Positions 35,461 to 48,161 of a stretch of DNA of 64,000 bases are shown here, piece after piece. The DNA comes from Narthecium ossifragum (Eukaryota > Streptophyta > Magnoliopsida > Dioscoreales > Nartheciaceae): NCBI GenBank assembly GCA_963920575.1, contig OY986969.1, positions 23,041,434 through 23,105,433 of the forward strand. Direction: 5' to 3'. Position numbers and translations under genes: made by a program. Every line of letters starts with the position of its first letter. The first letter of the stretch is position 1. The notes below the pieces were generated by a model. That model did not search any database, was not told the DNA's origin, and saw only the letters and a list, made by a program, of their open reading frames with translations.

Positions 35461-35857
35461 CAGCATGTTTGGTTTGCACGAGTAACGAGGAATCAAATGG
35501 AAATGGAATTAGGAATGAGAATGAATAATGAAATGTGGATGATTCTGTATGTTTGGTTTGCACAAGAAATAGGATTAGGAATAATGCTTGAAGATGTTTG
35601 ATTCACAAAAATAAGTGTGAGAATGGAATGGGAATAAGAAATAAATAACCAAGTTATATTATAACCGTCATTAACCGTCATCCCGTCAGGAATGGAATGA
35701 GGGAGTCCGAGCTATTAGATGGGATAGCCTCATTCCCAACTTGTCAAGAATGAAGCATTTAATTCCCAACTTTAATGACTAATCAAACAACGGAATGGGA
35801 TTTGACTAGGGATTTGACCATTTCATTCCCGACGGTTATGTCCAACCAAACATGCTG
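35461..35857. mobile_element. PIF/Harbinger (Tourist-like) MITE, 397 bp, TSD TTA
   Basis: Ends CAGCATGTTTGGTTTG and, inverted, CAGCATGTTTGGTTGG; TTA on both sides (35458-35460 and 35858-35860). The word GTTTGGTTTGCACRAG is repeated inside at 35551. Interior AT-rich with GAATGRAATGGGAAT motifs in both orientations; non-coding. Confidence 0.9.
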
Positions 35858-35860
35858 TTA

Positions 35861-38016
35861 AATCCACCGTCCATCACATCCCACAACCAATCTCACTCCT
35901 CCATGTCGCCCCTCTCTCTCTCTCTCCTCTTCCCCCCCTCACCCACCATCTCTTTCTCCCCTTCGTCCCCACCTGCTTGCAAACCCCTCCAACCCCGACG
36001 TCGTACGCTCCAGCCTCCATCGTCGCACCAGCTCGCCTCCGACCTCCTCTCCTTAGAATCCAAGATGAACCTCACTACCTCGTCGTTGCACACACACTCG
36101 CCCGCACACGCCACCGCTGCTCCGACTTCCCTTCTTCTTCGCCGATATCTACTTCATCGAACTTTGTCGACCCTCTTCCCCGGCGAAACACCGTTGTGGA
36201 TCTATCCATGCTCCGCCACGCCATCTTCCCTCTCCAACCGCTACCATCCTCGACCTTGAGCACCACCTCCGACGAATCCAACCTCCCCATTCACTTTCTT
36301 CACCAAAACGAGCCGAGACGACGGGGTAGCGTTGGTAACCGGATATCACTGAAAAACCTTGGAGAAGAGGGGCGGAGAAGACGGGTTAAGGAGGCGGCTC
36401 GTCCTTGCGACGTCGACCTATGATGGCGCGAGAGTGGGAGTAGAGGCTTGCTAGCTTGGCAGAAAGATGACGGTGATGTTATAGGAATGCCGAGGGTGGT
36501 CTTCGACGGCTGCTTTTCGACGATGAGGCAGTGCGGCTTTGCATGGATGGCCAGGAAAGTGAAAGAGGATGTCAGATTCGTAGGAGGTGGTGCTCTGGAG
36601 GATGTGATGGATTGTAGATCTAAGATCCACATTAGCTCTTCCTAACAAATTCTCTAAAATACAGTAAAAAGAATCATTTTTCTAGTTTACAAATTCTCTA
36701 TCTAACAACACTCTGCATCATATACTCTAAACCATTCTCTATCATACTTAAATATTAATATCTTCATTCTTTTTTTATATTTTCTATTTCTTATCCATTG
36801 GTCATATCATACGTTGATAAATATATTTGACAACAATAGTAACCTATTGCATTAATTATATATTCATACTTTCATTATTTCTCTAGACTACAGTAAAAAG
36901 AGCCATTTTTCTAGTTTACTGATTCTTGATCCAACAAGACTTCCCATCAGATACTCTAAACCATTTTCTATACCACTTAAATATTCATACTTTCATTATT
37001 TCTTTATATATTTTATTTATTATTTATTGGTCATATTATATTCATAAATATATTTGAGAGTAGTCATATATTCAAATAACTATATAATAGTAATATATAT
37101 TAAATAAAAATTTGGAAATTTTAATGCATTATTATTTCTTATTCATTGGATAATATGGGTTTGGAGAAGAGATAAAAAGGATAAATGTGTTTTGAGAATC
37201 TTTTTTCAAAAGTAAAAAAAATCATATTTTATTATTAAATAACTCTAGAATAGTAATTTGTTATTACTTGAAATTATTAGAATATGAAAATCATAATATC
37301 TTATTATTTCTTATTCATTAGATAATATGGGTTTGGATAAAAGATAAAAAGATAAAATAGATTTGGATAAAGGATTAGAAAATGCAAAAAGTTCATATTA
37401 TATAATTAAATAATGGATACAGTTGTTACAGTAATACTCTAGATGTAGAATATCACTGTAGCAATTTCTAGTTTAGAGTATTGCTTATAAGAGCTAATGC
37501 AGTCCATTTTTTGACCAAATAAGCACCGCAGCTACTCTATTTTTTTAGAGTATTTTGGTATTTTGAAGTATATGATGCGGATGCTCTGAGGGCATTTCGG
37601 AGCCTATGGGCATTATTAAATGTGATGGGAAGAGAGAGAAGTGATATGTGCTTTAACGAGGGATAAAAGTGTTTTAAAAATTAAAAAGCGGTTGAAATTG
37701 TAAATGAAAATGAAATTAGACTCAAATAGTAAATTCAATAATAAACCAGATTTAATATGTAAAAAAATTCTAAATAAGACAGTAACTTGGGAACTAATTG
37801 CCTTACAATATAAGTATTCACTCTGATTAATATATAAAAGGATGTAAACCTAAAAGAATATATAAACAACAATGAGTGGCTGCAAATGCTTCTCTCTCTC
37901 TCTACCATTATTCTTTAAAGAGAGAAAAAAGAAAAGAAAAGAAAAACCCATCCCCTCATCCTCGAAACTCACAATATTGCACACACCCACGCGACCCAGT
38001 TCTTGAGGCTTTCTTT
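35861..38016. other. Intergenic; GC-rich then AT-rich repeat-like DNA
   Basis: 35880-36645 is C-rich on the plus strand with long overlapping frames on both strands but no known protein. 36650-37560 is AT-rich and internally repeated: ACAGTAAAAAGARYCATTTTTCTAGTTTAC occurs near 36661 and 36892, TTCTTATTCATT..ATAATATGGGTTTGGA near 37135 and 37307. It ends with TCTAAAAAAATAGAG-like inverted words near 37535. This looks like a decayed MITE or Helitron cluster; I could not find clear ends. 37600-38016 holds the 3' UTR of the receptor kinase. Confidence 0.4.
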
Positions 38017-41000
38017 TCACCCGATCCGATCGAGATTCTCTGAGACGGCCTTCATCCTTGGCCGCGCATCGGGATCCACATCCGTGCATGCAAGCGCCAC
38101 GTGGAACATCGACAGCACCTCCTTCTTCGCATGCACCTCGCTCAGCAGCACCGGGTCGACCATCTCCGACAAGGGGTTGGCATCGTCGAACCCTTTCCTC
38201 ACCCACCGCACCAGCTCCACCACGCCCTCCGACGGGGAGGACGAGAAGGACGACGTCGCCGCGGCGGCGGCCGCCGGGGAGGTGAAGTCCAGCGGCTTCC
38301 CTGTGAGCAGCTCGAGCATCACGACGCCGAAGGAGTACACGTCCCACTTCTGGGTTGGGCGGGTGCCGGCCGAGCGTGCCTCGGGGGCGCGGTAGGGGTT
38401 CGGGCGGTCGACGTGAGGGGCGGCCTTGACGGAAGGGAACACGCCGCCAATGAGGGCACCGGAGGAGGGAGGGGTGGTCCGAGTGGAGGCGGAGACGTCG
38501 GCATTGGCTGAGGTGGTGCTGCCGGCAATGCTGAGGAGGCGGATGAGGCCGAAGTCGGAGATTTGGGGGTTGAAGTCAGCATCCAGGAGGATGTTGGAGG
38601 GTTTGACGTTGCCGTGGACGAACTTCCGGGGGCTGCACTCATGGAGGTACGCCAGGCCACGGGCGGCGCCTCTGGCGATCCGCAGCCGGATGGCCCACGA
38701 GATGCTGGCCTCGCTGGAACGCCCTGTGAGCATACACGTCTACGTAAGAAGCAAGTATATAAATACAAGAATAAAGATTTATATACGTGGTCACACTTGA
38801 CATGCCCATTACACACACCATTGAATCGATAGTGTAATATCAATTAATTAATTTAATCCATTGATAGTACTGTTATATTAAACAACTAAATCATCAATTC
38901 GTTGACATGTATAATATATAATTATATATACGAATGTGGCGCGACTCGATGCTCTCGCATGGAAAAGGAGAATATATACCGGACATGAGGAACAATCCAT
39001 GGATGTGGGACTTTGCTCTCATGGTTGGTAATCACAAGGGGACCTACAAGGCGCGTCGTCCTCTTCTCCGGTACTCATCTGCTTCCTTTCTTATACGAAA
39101 TATCAAAAAACAAAGGTACTTTCTCTAGTAAAACCCGGCTTTTGTAAGAGTACGTACGCACAGTGTTTCTTTCACGTTACTCCACTCTACTGGGCACTAC
39201 TTTATATAGCTTTTCATTACCATGATAAAATTAAACGTGGCATCCAGCACCAACTTTCCATTACCATGTTCCATCATTTCTAATATAATATTCATTCCTT
39301 AGATCTAATGTTTATGTGTCAGACTATATTACTAGTTTTAAGAAGAAATAGATCTAATTGAGTGAATTTGATAATAGTTGGATTGGTTTTTCTCGAGTCA
39401 GATTGAGAATCCATTTTTAGCCTACACGATGTTGAAAATGATGTCTACTTGCAATATTTGATAATGCACATTTTCACTATTATCCAAATTAAAGATGCAT
39501 TTCCCTTCAAGCCCCAACTTTTGGATAATAGTGTGAAAAAGACGTCTACTCGTTCTCCTGACGCAGATAAATTCCTAATAATATAAATCCAAAAAACAAA
39601 ATCCTCTAATGCCTCCTCCTCCTCCTCCCCCTCTTCCTACCTCTCTATTCTGTCTGATCTTGTACTGCTAAACTATAATTAAACATATAAATTTGTCATC
39701 ACTCATAGGCTTAATATCAGGCCATGCAGTGATCCTGGATTCAAATCCGACGTCGCTCCTTAATTAAACACCTTATCAAATCCAGAATCTGATCTTAATT
39801 AAGTCTGGTCTGAACTGAGCTGGACTCAAGTTCACCAACCCAACCAACCTAAAAATGAGGCGTCACGACTCATTAATAAATTTCCAAGGGACCCAGTCTG
39901 TCAATACTTATTAATCACATCATTTAATCTGCAATTCCCCATTAACAAAGGCAACTCTCTAGCACTAAGTCTACCCATCAAACGTACCATTCTAGACCCA
40001 CATGCCCTCCAAGGCAATTTCTCATCACTTGTATAAGTTTACCCCCATCAAACGCCCCAAGCTCTTAATTATAGCTTTCAGTGCTCCCACTGGTCTCCAA
40101 CACTCCGACCCACCACATGTCATCATCCATGTGGCAAATAGCACCTTAACATAACACTAGAAAACATTGGCTCGAAAACAACAGGCACGCCGCTACCACT
40201 AAAACCTGACCCGTACTAAAAATTTCCGACAATAGCAACCATACGGGAGTACCGGAGTTGGGTATTATTGTAATTAACTAACCTTTGAGGGCGGCGGCGA
40301 GGCTGCCGTTGGAGACGAAGTCGGTGATGAGCAGCTTCTCGTCGGGCGCCCAGTAGTATGCCCGCAGCCTCACCACGTTGGGGTGCCGCGCCCTTCCGAT
40401 GGCCTGCGCCTCCGCCGCGAATTCCTTGTACCGCTGCCCGCCGCCCTCTCCTAGCCTCCGCACCGCCACCGGCACCCCATTCCCGAGCACCACCTTGTAG
40501 ACTATCCCCATCCCGCTCTTCCCCAGCACGTACGCCGACGCCCTCAGTAGCTCGTCAAGCTCGAACGAGAACCCCTTGTCGATCGCCACTAGCACCCCTT
40601 CCCCCTTCTCCGCCTCTGACTCCCCTTCGCCATCCTCTTCCTCATATCCCGACGCGGCCTTGCAACAATCCATGCACCCACTACCGCCGCCGCCGCCTCC
40701 TATTCCTCGCCCTCCCAGCTTGCTTCTCCCAGTGCAGCTGCACCCCTTGTCGCTATCCTTTAGTTTCCAGTACACGTACACCAACACCAATCCGATCAAC
40801 GCCACTCCAGCGGCGTCGGCGACTGAGATTAGTATGATCAGCGCGGGACGAAGCCCGCGCCTCGGTGGAGCTTGCCCGGATCCCGACACCGGGAAGCCTT
40901 GCCCTGGCGGCGCGGGTGAGGTGGCGACGCCGCCACCGCCGCCGGGGCAGGGGGTCTGGAGCGGGAACCCGCAGAGCAACGGATTGTTAAGGAAGGCGGT

Positions 41001-41828
41001 GGGGCCCTGGTTGGCGAGCGACCCAGTTTGAGGGATCTCGCCGGAGAGGTTATTGAACCGGAGGTCTAGACTCACCGCCGCGGGTAGCCTCCCGAGAGAC
41101 GCCGGGATGTCGCCGGAGAACCGGTTGTGCGAGATGTTCAGCGTTCCCCCGAGCGAGTCCAGATCTCCGAGATCCGCCGGGATCGATCCATTGAGCTCGT
41201 TTGACGACAAATCAAGCTGAATTAGGTTCCCCATCTCTCGCCAGATCCCATCCGGGATCTTGCCGGAGAGCTTGTTCTCGGACACCAGTAGCCTTTGTAA
41301 CTGGCGGCAATTCCTCAGATCGAGCGGGATCGGGCCGCTAATGGAGTTTCGGGAGAGGTCTAGGTTTTGGAGACGGGGGAGGTCGCAGAGAGGAGGAGGG
41401 ATGGGGCCGGAGAGGTTGTTGTCGTACAAGAAAATGGAGTGGAGAGACGAGGCGTTGAAGAGCTGGGCGGGAATGGAGCCGTGGAGGCGGTTGCCGTGGA
41501 GGTTAAGTCGGCGGAGGAACAGGAGCGACCCGAGCTCGGACGGGATGTAGCCGGAGAGGTTCTTCCCGGACACGGCAAGCCCCACCACGCGCGGGGTCGC
41601 CGCGGCACCGCCAGTAGAAACATTAGAGCAGGAGACGCCCGGCCAGCGGCATGGATCGGCGTCGGACTCATCCCATTCGGCGAGGGCGGTGGAGGGGTCG
41701 CCGGAGACGGCTGACTTGAAGGCCAGCAGGGCCAGGCCGTCCGGCGAGAGATCGGCGCAACCCTCCCATAGACCCAGAACTCCAATCAACAATACTAGAA
41801 GGAGATGGGGAGAGGAGTGGGACGCCAT
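38017..41828 (-). CDS. LRR receptor-like kinase, ZAR1 type (LRR-III)
   Basis: Exons 41828-40283 and 38723-38017 with a 1559-base GT-AG intron give 750 residues. Order: signal peptide (residues 1-25), LRRNT with LSPDGLALLAFKSAV and the C-W-C pair DPCRWPGVSC, about seven LRRs (NLSGYIPSELGSLLFLRRLN onward), then NPLLCGFPLQTPC. Next come a Pro/Gly-rich spacer, one membrane helix (ALIILISVADAAGVALIGLV), a Gly-rich juxtamembrane part and the kinase domain. Kinase motifs are non-canonical: the ATP lysine position reads VAVRRL and the catalytic HRD is HGN (FVHGNVKPSNILL); DFG is kept. ZAR1 of Arabidopsis (same layout, KLLITDF and LRASAYVLGKS blocks) controls asymmetric zygote division through G-protein and calmodulin binding. 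Close paralogs share this layout, so orthology is not certain. The 5' exon is strongly GC-rich, as in monocots. Confidence 0.88.
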
Positions 41829-42148
41829 TGGAGAGCGTGACCGAGCTGAGAGTATACTACTACTGGTCGCCTTGTAGTAGGGGTTTGGGGAGCTATTTAT
41901 TGGAACGTGGGTGGCGGATTTGGGTGTGCCTGCGGAACTTTTTTATCAGCCCAAGTACGTGCCCAATACGGTGTGATAGAGCCTCAAATGTGGTCCATGG
42001 CTTTGTACGTATTGGTGGGTAGCGGCTAAGGAAGGGAGAAGAGGGGGGGACAGGGGAAGCACAGTAGTGGGGGTTTGATTGCGGGGTGGGGCCGGGCGGG
42101 CTCCCGCCAAGTAAAAGGAGAAGACTTGGGAGGGAAGAGAGTGGAGGG
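41829..42148. other. Promoter side of the receptor kinase, up to the gap
   Basis: AG/GT-rich DNA. The 5' UTR of the minus-strand gene is here. A TATTTATT word at about 41894-41901 (minus: AATAAATA) is a weak TATA candidate. Coverage ends at the N gap. Confidence 0.35.
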
Positions 42149-42348
42149 NNNNNNNNNNNNNNNNNNNNNNNNNNNNNNNNNNNNNNNNNNNNNNNNNNNN
42201 NNNNNNNNNNNNNNNNNNNNNNNNNNNNNNNNNNNNNNNNNNNNNNNNNNNNNNNNNNNNNNNNNNNNNNNNNNNNNNNNNNNNNNNNNNNNNNNNNNNN
42301 NNNNNNNNNNNNNNNNNNNNNNNNNNNNNNNNNNNNNNNNNNNNNNNN
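42149..42348. other. Assembly gap (200 N)
   Basis: Exactly 200 N directly beside the MULE-like end at 42349. The missing sequence is probably the rest of that repeat. Confidence 0.95.
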
Positions 42349-42655
42349 GAGTGAAAATGGTTACAACCGTTTTCCTTATTAGTTTGTTTACATGTTCATT
42401 TTTCCTATGTTAGTTTTATATATATTCTTAGATTTACATATAGATATTCCATAATCTACCTTATAACATGTTCATTTTTCCTAAGTTAGTTTTATATTTT
42501 TATGACTCATCATCTGAGTCATAATATTATACACACGTGACATACACGTGGCATAAGTTATTATAGAGATAGTGGGCTGATGTGGCATAAGTTATTATAG
42601 AGATAGTGGGGGCGGACAGTTAGCCGTGCCAGATAGCATGGGCCACCACCTAGTA
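42349..42655 (-). mobile_element. End of a family-A MULE-like element
   Basis: Its reverse complement matches window positions 1-370, from TACTAGGTGGTGG through GACTCAGATGATGAGTCATA to AACGGTTGTAACC. The unit TGTGGCATAAGTTATTATAG is duplicated in tandem (near 42549 and 42581). Only one end is visible; the partner should lie in or beyond the gap. Confidence 0.6.
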
Positions 42656-43438
42656 ATGTATAGTAAAAGATAGATATAAAGGGGGATAGTGTGTTACACT
42701 TGTCCCAGGAGGCTATTACATATATGCAACTAGGTGGGGCCCGAGCCTATGTTATATGCTACGGGTAACCACCCACCCCCGCTGCCCTCTCTCTCCTCTA
42801 CACTTTATGACTCAGTTGTCATGTGTCCCCCTCTCTCCTCCTCCCTCTATGACTTAATCTGTCATGTGTGAGAAAATACAAGAGTTAAACGTGGACTAAT
42901 AAAATCTTATCTTATATAATAGATAATATAAATAACATGGGCAATTGCATCCTCGCCGAATCCTACAGCAGCGTTCTTGATCCGAGTTTACGTTTGCAGG
43001 TGAGGCCCGTGCTGTGTGTAACTGTTTGGTAAGTGACATTTCCTGTAGGCGTGAGTACAATTATATACTCACCTTTTGAGCTTGGCCGGAACAGAGAGAT
43101 CATGTACGGAAGTGTGACACGTCATTTGGCATTAAGCGTTCATATTCCGATCATGATGGTTTGGCTGATAAATAGTTCCCCAAACGTAAAGCTTTCTCAT
43201 AATTATTACAGTCTAATACAGTATGATTTTGATCACCCAGTGGAGTGGAGTGTACGTGGATGCCATGGGCTACAGCTTTGTTTCTAGAAATAAATTACAG
43301 ATGTGAGAGCTCAAGGCTGATTGATCAATAGCAAACTGAATCAATAGCTTAAGCACAATCATAAACTTAACACTGTTCACATTGAAGCAGAACAAAGTGA
43401 AGAACCTGAAGCTATAACGCAAACAACAACAGTTTTTT
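42656..43438. other. Intergenic / 3' side of the WD40 gene
   Basis: CT-rich stretch near 42785-42850, otherwise mixed. The part nearest 43439 is the 3' UTR of the WD40 gene. No other gene. Confidence 0.4.
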
Positions 43439-45591
43439 TTAAGGAGGCTCTCTTTGTTCCTTGGAAAGATCACTCTTAGCTCTCTTCTTCCTTCTTGCAT
43501 GGCCAAGCTCAGAACCTGAGCACAGCCTGTGTTGCATCATGTCCAGTAACTGTGACTGCAAGTGCTTTGTAATCTTCATGATGTTCTTCGTCATCTCGAC
43601 GATCGAAAGCCGGCTCTCCACGCACGTCTCCGCCTTCATCTGGATGGCCTCTGCTGTTGTTTCTTGCTGCCAAGGATTAAAAACAATGTTCTCCACTAAA
43701 TCACTGGTTAGAAAATATATTCATGCATGCATGGATTGAATTTTACAAAGACCTCCAAATCAAGAATGTGTTGTTTTAGAAGAGTAGAGCTTCTAAAACC
43801 ATTGGTTGCAAGCTTATGTTCCAGTGAACAGTGTGATGGTAGCAGAGTGAGGATTGTTTCTGGTGCACTGTACATCTGTGGAGCCTTCTCAAGTGAAGAA
43901 ATGCGAGGCGAAAGGCGATGATTTTTCTGTAGATCAGATGCAGAGAGCGATGATTTTGAGACGATCACCAAGTTTGTTATGCTACCTGTTGGCAAGGAAA
44001 AAAGAAAGAAATTCTAATGAGTCTGAAAGAATCAGTTTCAAAACTTAGTCTTTGTTCCAAGAATTTCGTTTGTAGAACCATGTTTTTTTCTTCTCTTTTT
44101 TGTAACGATGGAGGAGTGGATTTGAGTCACCTTTCCCATTGTCAAATCTTCGAACAATCTGCCAATTCCTAACATCCCAGAGACAAACGCATGAATCTTT
44201 TGATGCCGAAATCAACAGCAATCCTGCTGAATTGAATGTTAAAGCAGTGATAGGTCCCCTGAAGAACCAACAAAAAACATATTGTAGTTTTGCAAGTTTA
44301 AATTTGCAAACAGAGTTCTATATATATATGCTCATGCCAAACAGAGAACTCTCTACATTACCTGTGTCCACATAAAACTCCTGATTTACCATCTGAAACT
44401 ACACTTGGATCATCCTGCATCTCAAAATCTAGCAAATTTACATATATCCTTCCATCTTCTCCGCCAGCAAACAAGAACTGCTCTCCAGGATCAATGGTGA
44501 TCGCAGTTACGGCGACCGGATAGGCATAGGATTGCACTAGCCTTCCTGAAACAAGCTCTTTCACCTATAAAACATTGACTAAAAAAATTGAGTGGATTAA
44601 GAACTTCAAGACAGAAATCCACAAGAAGGAAATATAAAAGAAGAGATCTTTCTAAAACCTTGCAAGAGCCATCAAGAGAGCTCGATATCAGCATCATCGG
44701 AGTACACGCCGCGGACACCGATAATAGACAGGCTATGGAGGATCTGTGCTCATGCCAAACATGGAGAGGTGGCAAACTTCCACATAGATGAGGGTCTGCA
44801 AGATCTAGTAAACTTCCATAGAAATGATTCATAGGTTTCAGATGAAAATGTATCCTTAATTTTACCTTCATAGAGAAAATGACAAGCATTTGATTGCTAC
44901 CTGATCATACACCAAACACAGATCATGCCATCTTCAGCACCAGAAACAAGAATGGAATCATCAGGGGAGAAGGCTAAACAGCTGAGAGATGTCTGATTTG
45001 CTTGCCAGGTTTTTAGCAACCTTCCACTTGTAACCTACAGGAGTCAGGAGGGCTCCAACTTGAAGAAGCTCTATAATGTTCTTATTTGTTTGTTAAAGAA
45101 CAAATTAAATAACTAGGAATTACTCATACTTGGTAATGACATAAGAATCAGAGTTATTACTCTACCTCCCATATGTATGCATTTCCAGAAGGAGCTCCAC
45201 CAACAAGATATACACCATTTTTAGAGCTAGCAATTGGCCCAATTGCTTCAATTGTGTAGTTTAGAACTGGCGTTTGAGGCTAAAATTCCAAGGAATATCA
45301 CACAAACGATCTGTAAACCGTCGAAACTATTGAAATGTTCAAATGATTGAAAGAAGGTAGGTAGTAAACCTTTTCGAAGGGCCAGAAGAAGATGGCACCG
45401 CCGGCAAAAGCGCGGTGGTTCTGAAGCTGTGAGGCGATGAGGAGCCGATCGCCGACGCAGAGCAAGCCATGCGGCGGTGAGGCGCAGGTCGGCACACGTA
45501 AAAGAGCCTCCCCGGTCTCTACGTCCCACAGTGTTATCCCGGCGCTCAGCCTCTCGCCGCACACCGCGATGGCCTCCTTTCTCTGAAGCAT
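43439..45591 (-). CDS. RID3: WD40 protein, RID3 / IPI3 (WDR18)-like
   Basis: Eight exons, frame-consistent: 45591-45370, 45279-45166, 45034-44901, 44812-44659, 44564-44362, 44258-44131, 43985-43753, 43666-43439; total 471 residues (Arabidopsis RID3 about 440). The start MLQRKEAIAVCGERLSAGIT precedes the first blade. WD-type blades: AGITLWDVETGEALLRVPTC, ASPPHGLLCVGDRLL (RID3 signature), GVYLVGGAPSGNAYIWEVTS, CLAFSPDDSILVSGAEDGMI, LISSSLDGSCKVKELVSGRL, AITIDPGEQFLFAGGEDGRI, ALTFNSAGLLLISASKDSCV. The C-terminal tail has a helical/basic segment HARRKKRAKSDLSKEQ, a likely nuclear signal. RID3 is the plant counterpart of yeast Ipi3, part of the Rix1 complex in 60S ribosome maturation, and was found through defects in shoot and root initiation. 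The short exon 4 acceptor (GGAAG|T) is inferred from reading-frame phase. Confidence 0.88.
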
Positions 45592-45936
45592 TTCCTTCTC
45601 TTTTACTACTCTCAAAGGAACAATGCAACACGAATGGATTAGCTAAGATGGTAGCAAGCGTGGGAATGCATGTGTTTTGGAGGGGAAGCCTGAGGAGAGT
45701 GTAACTGAAAGCCTTGTTTGAGAGGCAGATGGCTGCTGTTTAGGAGATGGGACAAACTCAGTAAACAGACTAAAGTTATCAAAGTTGTTTGAAACTTTTT
45801 TGTTTGAAAGTGTTGCCATATCGGAATCTTTGTTTCTTCTTGTTTTTTCCCCTTTAATCTCATCAGACTCAACCAGTTTATAATGTAATTTGTGTTTTTT
45901 TTTTAATCATAGATTGCTGCATAGGTACAAAAGGCA
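45592..45936. other. Upstream of the WD40 gene
   Basis: 5' flank of the minus-strand WD40 gene. No TATA box I would trust; AT-rich near 45890. Bordered by a LINE insertion. Confidence 0.35.
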
Positions 45937-45955
45937 GAAGCAGCAGCCTATCACC

Positions 45956-46423
45956 GGTCTGTACATGGGGTGCCCGGGAGGCTGCTCAATCTGTGGTTGA
46001 AGCAGAATTGATGGCCATCAGGGGTGGACTCGAAGAGGCAGGACGGCGGGGTGCTATTAGGTATTGTGGTGGAGTCAGACTCACTTCTTACCATCGGGTT
46101 CATAAATGGGAGGTTCAACTAGCCCATGGAGTTGGAGACCGTCATGCGAGCAATCTGATGGGTGTCTACGCAGCCCGTCGTGTGTTGCTTCATCCACATT
46201 CCTCATGAGCTTAATTCACTTACGCACGAGGTGTGTTACTTCATCCACATTCCTTGTGAACTTAATTCACTTACGCACGAGGTGGCTAGCTGGGTGAGAT
46301 GGACCGGAGCCCTCTAAGATAAGGACATGCTCACCTCTATTCTCTATTTTTGTTTTCCTCTTTTTCTTTTAGTTTGTTACCCAGCCCTCGGGCTTATATA
46401 ATAACAAAAAAGGAAAAGGAAAA
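45956..46423 (+). mobile_element. 5'-truncated LINE tail (468 bp) with 19-bp TSD
   Basis: GAAGCAGCAGCCTATCACC (45937-45955) and GAAGCAGCAGCCAATCACC (46424-46442) flank it, one mismatch. It contains the RNase H start (VEAELMAIRGGLEEAGRRGA), then a frameshift, and ends in an A-rich tail. A 50-base piece (TTCATCCACATTCC..AATTCACTTACGCACGAGGTG) is tandemly duplicated near 46190 and 46240. It sits between two host genes on the minus strand without hitting coding sequence. Confidence 0.85.
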
Positions 46424-46679
46424 GAAGCAGCAGCCAATCACCCCTTTTTTGAATCACTGAAACTTATTGGAAAGTTCTTTACAGTAACCAATAGTAAGGT
46501 GCAAATTTCTTTGCTGATTTTAAGAAGTTGACTAAAACAGATTTATTGCAAATTTCTTTTGAATATATAATTCAGGTGAGAAATCTAAATTTAGAAATCT
46601 CCTGCTTTGCAAGCATCCTGTCTGCATGTTGCACAACATGAACATCCAAGATGCCATCTTCTTCATCAAAACCATCCAT

Positions 46680-48161
46680 CTACCTGTTTGAGCACCTGCC
46701 AAAGTCCACAATAGTCCTTTCAATGGACAGCTAGTTTTAGCATGAAACAACTATTGAAAAGAAAACCATAACCAAAGCTTCAATAAGGATCGAAAAATTG
46801 ATATACATATCCAATCTTTAATGAATATCAAGACAATTTCCTCATAATGAGCAATGGTGGAAGATTTTTGCTAAGCAAATGAGAGATTTTTGCAATCTAT
46901 AAAGTATAAATAATTTCACAATATTGTTATGAATCTCACAGTTAACCTTGATCTACTGGAAGATGACTGCAATGCCTCATAATGTCCATAACCATGATAA
47001 AGTACCCGAATCGGATTGTCCTTGCCATACTCTTGGCCATATTCAGCTATGATTTTGAGGCCATCAGAACCCTCATTGGACATGTAAACAGTGATGGGCA
47101 TTCTGCAAAGATGTTCATTGGAGGTTCTACTGAAAACTTCAATCAATCAGTAGCCAGTATGCCGCGAAAAAGGTGGATTAGTAAGGAAACTCACTGAAGA
47201 ACATGAGAGCACATTAGTAGCTCAGGCTCCCCACCCCAACTATGAGGCTGCCTCATCTGTGCAACATATGAATCGAAATCGCCTTCAAGAAACCTGAATA
47301 AAAGGAGATATAAAGATATAAGATGCAATCTGTAGGAAAACTTTGTGGCGAAGAGAAGATAAAACATTTGTTTTGGGACCTCATAAAACCATAAAAATCA
47401 ACTTTCCTCTGTTTTGATATGTTCAATACAAGATTCTTTTTTTAAAGAAGAACATTAAACAACAATGTCAGAGTACAAAAGAAGGTTGATCGAAAGGGCT
47501 AACCATTCAGTATCTGCTCGCCTTCTAATGAATTCATCCACAACCTGTCAGTAAACCGAGCACGAGCACAAGTCAAGCATCTAGACACGATAATTAGTCT
47601 TCAAAGAAAGCAAAAAAAGAAAATGCCAACTTAAGATGAAAACAGAGTATTAAAGCAATTGAAATCTAGAATGCTAGAAATGAAATTTTAACAGGAGGAG
47701 TGAATGATATGATCCATGCAAATATAGATATAAAAAATCAAATATCTCCATCACAAATTCACACACACACACACAAAAAAGAAAAGAAAAAAGAAGGCAA
47801 TCGAAGCTTAAGATAATTGACTTTTGATCTCAGTTCATCAGCTAGTTCTCTCTGAAGACTTTCGCCAGGAGATGGTTTGCCTGCTCTCAAACAAGAACCA
47901 TGAGCTACAGACCTGAATAAACACCGGCCGTCACCTTTTATTCCTGCAACATAAATCCAAAATTTCAGACATATTCACACATGACTCACTCAGCAGGCAA
48001 ATTAAACTATATATCAGTGGCACTTAATTTGCTTATCATCTAAATACATGCATCATGTGAATATTGAAACAATTTTTTACTTTCAAGTTTTCTTTCATAT
48101 ATCTGAATCCTCTTCTTTGAAGAACAGACAAATAGAGAAACAGACCTAAGCCATGATCCAT
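46680..48161 (-). CDS. OTU-domain deubiquitinating cysteine protease
   Basis: Six exons in phase: 48161-48146, 47943-47822, 47544-47504, 47293-47195, 47102-46947, 46695-46680; 149 residues. The catalytic core is complete: GIKGDGRCLFRSVAHGSCLR (Asp and nucleophile Cys in DGRC), ELADELRSKVVDEFIRRRAD, TEWFLEGDFDSYVAQMRQPH, SWGGEPELLMCSHVLQMPIT, AEYGQEYGKDNPIRVLYHGY then GHYEAL (catalytic His). This matches plant OTU3/OTU4-type DUBs. Those usually have an N-terminal targeting or unstructured part of over 100 residues; here the first Met in frame gives only MDHGL before the core. An upstream exon may be missed. The last exon is also uncertain: a second donor (ACT|GTGAG) would give a slightly different tail ending VLKQVDGWF. 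Confidence 0.8.

Noticed and set aside
35852..36645. Overlapping 60-148 codon frames
   Set aside because: C-rich/G-rich composition effect, no recognisable motif on either strand.
38003..38843. Frames antisense or out of frame to the receptor-kinase exon 2
   Set aside because: Shadows of the GC-rich kinase exon.
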